Notes under the pieces: generated by a model | What the model saw: only the letters and a program-made list of their open reading frames with translations | The model's database searches: none | What the model was told of the DNA's origin: nothing | In this document: one piece after another, positions 6,498-8,062 of the stretch | How positions within the stretch are numbered: the stretch's first letter is position 1 | Layout: every line of letters begins with the position of its first letter | Made by a program: the position numbers and the translations under genes | From: Actinomycetota bacterium | GTDB lineage: Bacteria > Actinomycetota > Actinomycetes > Mycobacteriales > Jatrophihabitantaceae | DNA length: 8,062 nucleotides | Direction of reading: 5' to 3' | Assembly: GCA_019241805.1 (NCBI GenBank) | Contig: JAFAWL010000469.1 | Location: forward strand, 1-8,062

Positions 6498-7201
6498 TGC
6501 CGTACCGCGACCCGTCGTCGCGAGCGGTCACCCCGCAGAACCGCGGACGATTCGGCGACTTCGACGTGCTCGACTCTGTTGATCAATGGGACGACGTGAC
6601 CGCGGGCGTCGTGCTGGGCCGGTTGATGCCTCCAGGCGATCTGGCCTTCTTCTCAGTGGATGAGGTGGCGATAGCGCGCCCGCTACTGGATTTATTGTTG
6701 GAGCAGGACGACGAACCGCGCGTGCCCATCCTGGAGATGATCGACCAGCGACTCGCTGTGGGCGAAACCGACGGTTGGCACTACGACGACCTACCCGAAG
6801 ACGGTGAGGCCTGGCGCGGATCGCTTCACTTTCTCGACGAGGATGCGCAGAGGTACTCGCACGGTCGTGGCCTGGCCCGCTTGAATCGCGGCGAACAGGC
6901 GGCCGTGATCCAGCACGTGCAGGACCTGTCCTCCGATGAGCAGGCATGGCACGGCTGGTCGGCCAAGCACGTATGGAGCCTGTGGACGCGCTATGCGTGC
7001 ACGGCGTTTTATTCGCATCCCTGGGCATGGAATGAGATGGGATTTCCCGGTCCGGCTTATCCCCGGGGTTACCTGAACCCCGGTATCGATGCCCGTGAGA
7101 AGTGGGAGAGGGCAGACGGCGTCGATATCGACCCGGTGCCGTTCGCCGATCGGGTCGAATCGGCCCGACATCGACACGAGGGTCTGCTCGGCGATGCGTA
7201 G
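6497..7201 (+). CDS. Gluconate 2-dehydrogenase subunit 3 family protein
   Basis: This 234-residue protein matches the small-subunit family (gluconate_2-dh3) that accompanies GMC-type FAD dehydrogenases for gluconate, sorbitol or glucose. In those systems the small subunit is a chaperone and partner for folding and export of the flavoprotein. Seen: an acidic, hydrophilic N-terminal half; a helical central part (LLDLLLEQDDEPRVPILEMI); and the hallmark FYSHPWAWNEMGFPGP followed by AYPRGY (171-192), close to the C-terminus. Characterised relatives usually carry a Tat signal (RRxFL plus hydrophobic stretch); none is present, and the N-terminus MPYRDPSSRAVTPQNRGRF is polar. The frame is open back to 6188, but that part only shadows the membrane-protein gene; the ATG at 6497 overlapping its TGA is the natural start. 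The end overlaps the GMC gene by 8 nt. The GMC neighbour strongly supports the call. Confidence 0.88.
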   Translation: MPYRDPSSRAVTPQNRGRFGDFDVLDSVDQWDDVTAGVVLGRLMPPGDLAFFSVDEVAIARPLLDLLLEQDDEPRVPILEMIDQRLAVGETDGWHYDDLPEDGEAWRGSLHFLDEDAQRYSHGRGLARLNRGEQAAVIQHVQDLSSDEQAWHGWSAKHVWSLWTRYACTAFYSHPWAWNEMGFPGPAYPRGYLNPGIDAREKWERADGVDIDPVPFADRVESARHRHEGLLGDA

Positions 7202-8062
7202 CGACTACTCCGCGCTTCGCCGCCGCAACGAGTCGGCTTGGCTCATCCCGAACGACGGGCAACGCGCTGGACACCGCCTGCGCTCCGACATGCGCCGCTA
7301 TGCCGATGGTGACGAGGTCGATCTTGTCGTGGTGGGAGCCGGCGCCGGCGGGGCGGTGCTCACGCAACGTCTGGCGCGCGCCGGCTGGCGGGTGGTCTGC
7401 CTCGACGCCGGACCGTTCTGGGATCCGGATCGCGACTGGGTCAGCGACGAGCGCGGTTCGCACACCCTGTATTGGACCGATCCCCGGCAGATCGGTGGCA
7501 ACGACCCGGTGCCGCTGGGTTCGAACAACTCCGGGCGGGGTGTCGGCGGCTCGATGGTGCACTACGCCGGATATACGCCGCGGTTTCATCCCTCGGACTT
7601 CCGCACGTTCACCCAGGACGGGGTCGGCGCTGATTGGCCGATCGACTACGACGACCTGCGTCCGTACTACGCGGTCATCGAGCAGGAGCTGCCCGTGGCC
7701 GGCGAGGACTGGCCGTGGGGCGAGCCCCATAGCTACCCCCACAGTCCGCACCAGGTCAGCGGCAACGGGTTGACGTTCCTCGCCGGCGCGCGGGCCGTCG
7801 GCATCGAGACGCGCGTCGGGCCGGTCGCGATTCCCAACGGGCGTTTCGGCAACCGTCCGCACTGCATCTATCGCGGTTTCTGCCTGCAGGGCTGCAAGGT
7901 CAACGCCAAGGCCAGTCCACTGATCACGCACATACCCGACGCGCTGGCGCACGGAGCGGAGATTCGCCCGGATTCCATGGTGACGCGCGTGAGCGTCGAC
8001 GACGAGCAGGGGCGGGTGACCGGCGTCGAATACCTGCGTGCCGGCCGGTTGCACCACCAGCG
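7194..8062 (+). CDS. GMC-family FAD-dependent oxidoreductase (3'-truncated by window edge)
   Basis: From the ATG at 7194 the frame stays open for 289 codons to the right edge. It encodes the N-terminal half of a glucose-methanol-choline-family flavoprotein, expected to oxidise a sugar or polyol hydroxyl and pass electrons to a partner. Seen: the FAD-binding Rossmann motif VVVGAGAGGAVLTQRLA (45-61) with the acidic end of strand 2 in CLDAG; the GMC signature region GSNNSGRGVGGSMVHYAGY (about 109-127); DWPIDYDDLRPYYAVIEQEL; and a cysteine cluster, HCIYRGFCLQGCKVNAKAS, with Cys224, Cys230 and Cys234. The catalytic His/Asn of the C-terminus lies outside the window. No signal peptide or twin-arginine leader is seen; about 40 polar residues precede the Rossmann strand. 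GAGGG at 7178-7182 is 11 nt from the ATG. The start overlaps the subunit-3 stop by 8 nt, so the two are very probably made as a complex. A cytochrome c or other acceptor gene could follow downstream. Confidence 0.93.
   Translation, partial: MRSDYSALRRRNESAWLIPNDGQRAGHRLRSDMRRYADGDEVDLVVVGAGAGGAVLTQRLARAGWRVVCLDAGPFWDPDRDWVSDERGSHTLYWTDPRQIGGNDPVPLGSNNSGRGVGGSMVHYAGYTPRFHPSDFRTFTQDGVGADWPIDYDDLRPYYAVIEQELPVAGEDWPWGEPHSYPHSPHQVSGNGLTFLAGARAVGIETRVGPVAIPNGRFGNRPHCIYRGFCLQGCKVNAKASPLITHIPDALAHGAEIRPDSMVTRVSVDDEQGRVTGVEYLRAGRLHHQ

Noticed and set aside
6528..8057. Long open frame on the minus strand (509 codons)
   Set aside because: It lies antisense to the subunit-3 and GMC genes, whose families are clearly recognisable. 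Its translation is Arg/Pro/Ala-rich with no domain pattern, as expected for a shadow frame in high-GC DNA.

Overview
The window reads as chromosomal DNA of a high-GC actinobacterium. GC is high throughout with strong GC bias at third codon positions. A coenzyme-F420-dependent oxidoreductase of the FGD-like family at the left edge supports this, since F420 is widespread in actinobacteria, and the other proteins resemble families I know from actinobacterial genomes. I cannot name a genus from the sequence. I see no mobile elements, tRNA or rRNA genes, CRISPR arrays or long repeats. Coding density is close to complete.

Layout. Positions 801 to 1 (minus strand) hold the N-terminal 267 codons of an F420-dependent LLM-class oxidoreductase that runs off the left edge. 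A 183-bp divergent intergenic region (802-984) separates it from a run of seven plus-strand genes that continues past the right edge. In order these are: an SDR oxidoreductase with a C-terminal membrane anchor (985-1980); a small four-helix membrane protein (2023-2418); a GH15 glucoamylase/trehalase-type enzyme (2415-4169); a thiamine-diphosphate enzyme of the pyruvate oxidase/acetolactate synthase superfamily (4234-6030); a 153-aa four-helix membrane protein (6036-6497); a gluconate 2-dehydrogenase subunit-3-like protein (6497-7201); and a GMC-family FAD oxidoreductase, cut at the right edge (7194-8062).

The plus-strand genes are tightly packed. There is an ATGA overlap at 2415-2418, a 5-nt gap at 6031-6035, a TGATG overlap at 6495-6499 and an 8-nt overlap at 7194-7201. 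This points to one or two polycistronic units. The only sizeable internal gap is 64 nt before the thiamine-diphosphate enzyme, and it carries a possible alternative-sigma-type promoter placed so close to the ATG that the transcript would be nearly leaderless.

How the genes may work together (inference). GH15 releases a sugar from an alpha-glucoside. The GMC/subunit-3 pair oxidises a sugar or polyol. The thiamine-diphosphate enzyme acts on a 2-oxo acid, and the SDR handles an alcohol/carbonyl pair. None of the soluble enzymes shows a signal peptide, so the pathway looks cytoplasmic, with three small or tail-anchored membrane elements that could dock it on the inner face of the membrane. The substrate is unknown; this cluster is the most interesting content of the window.
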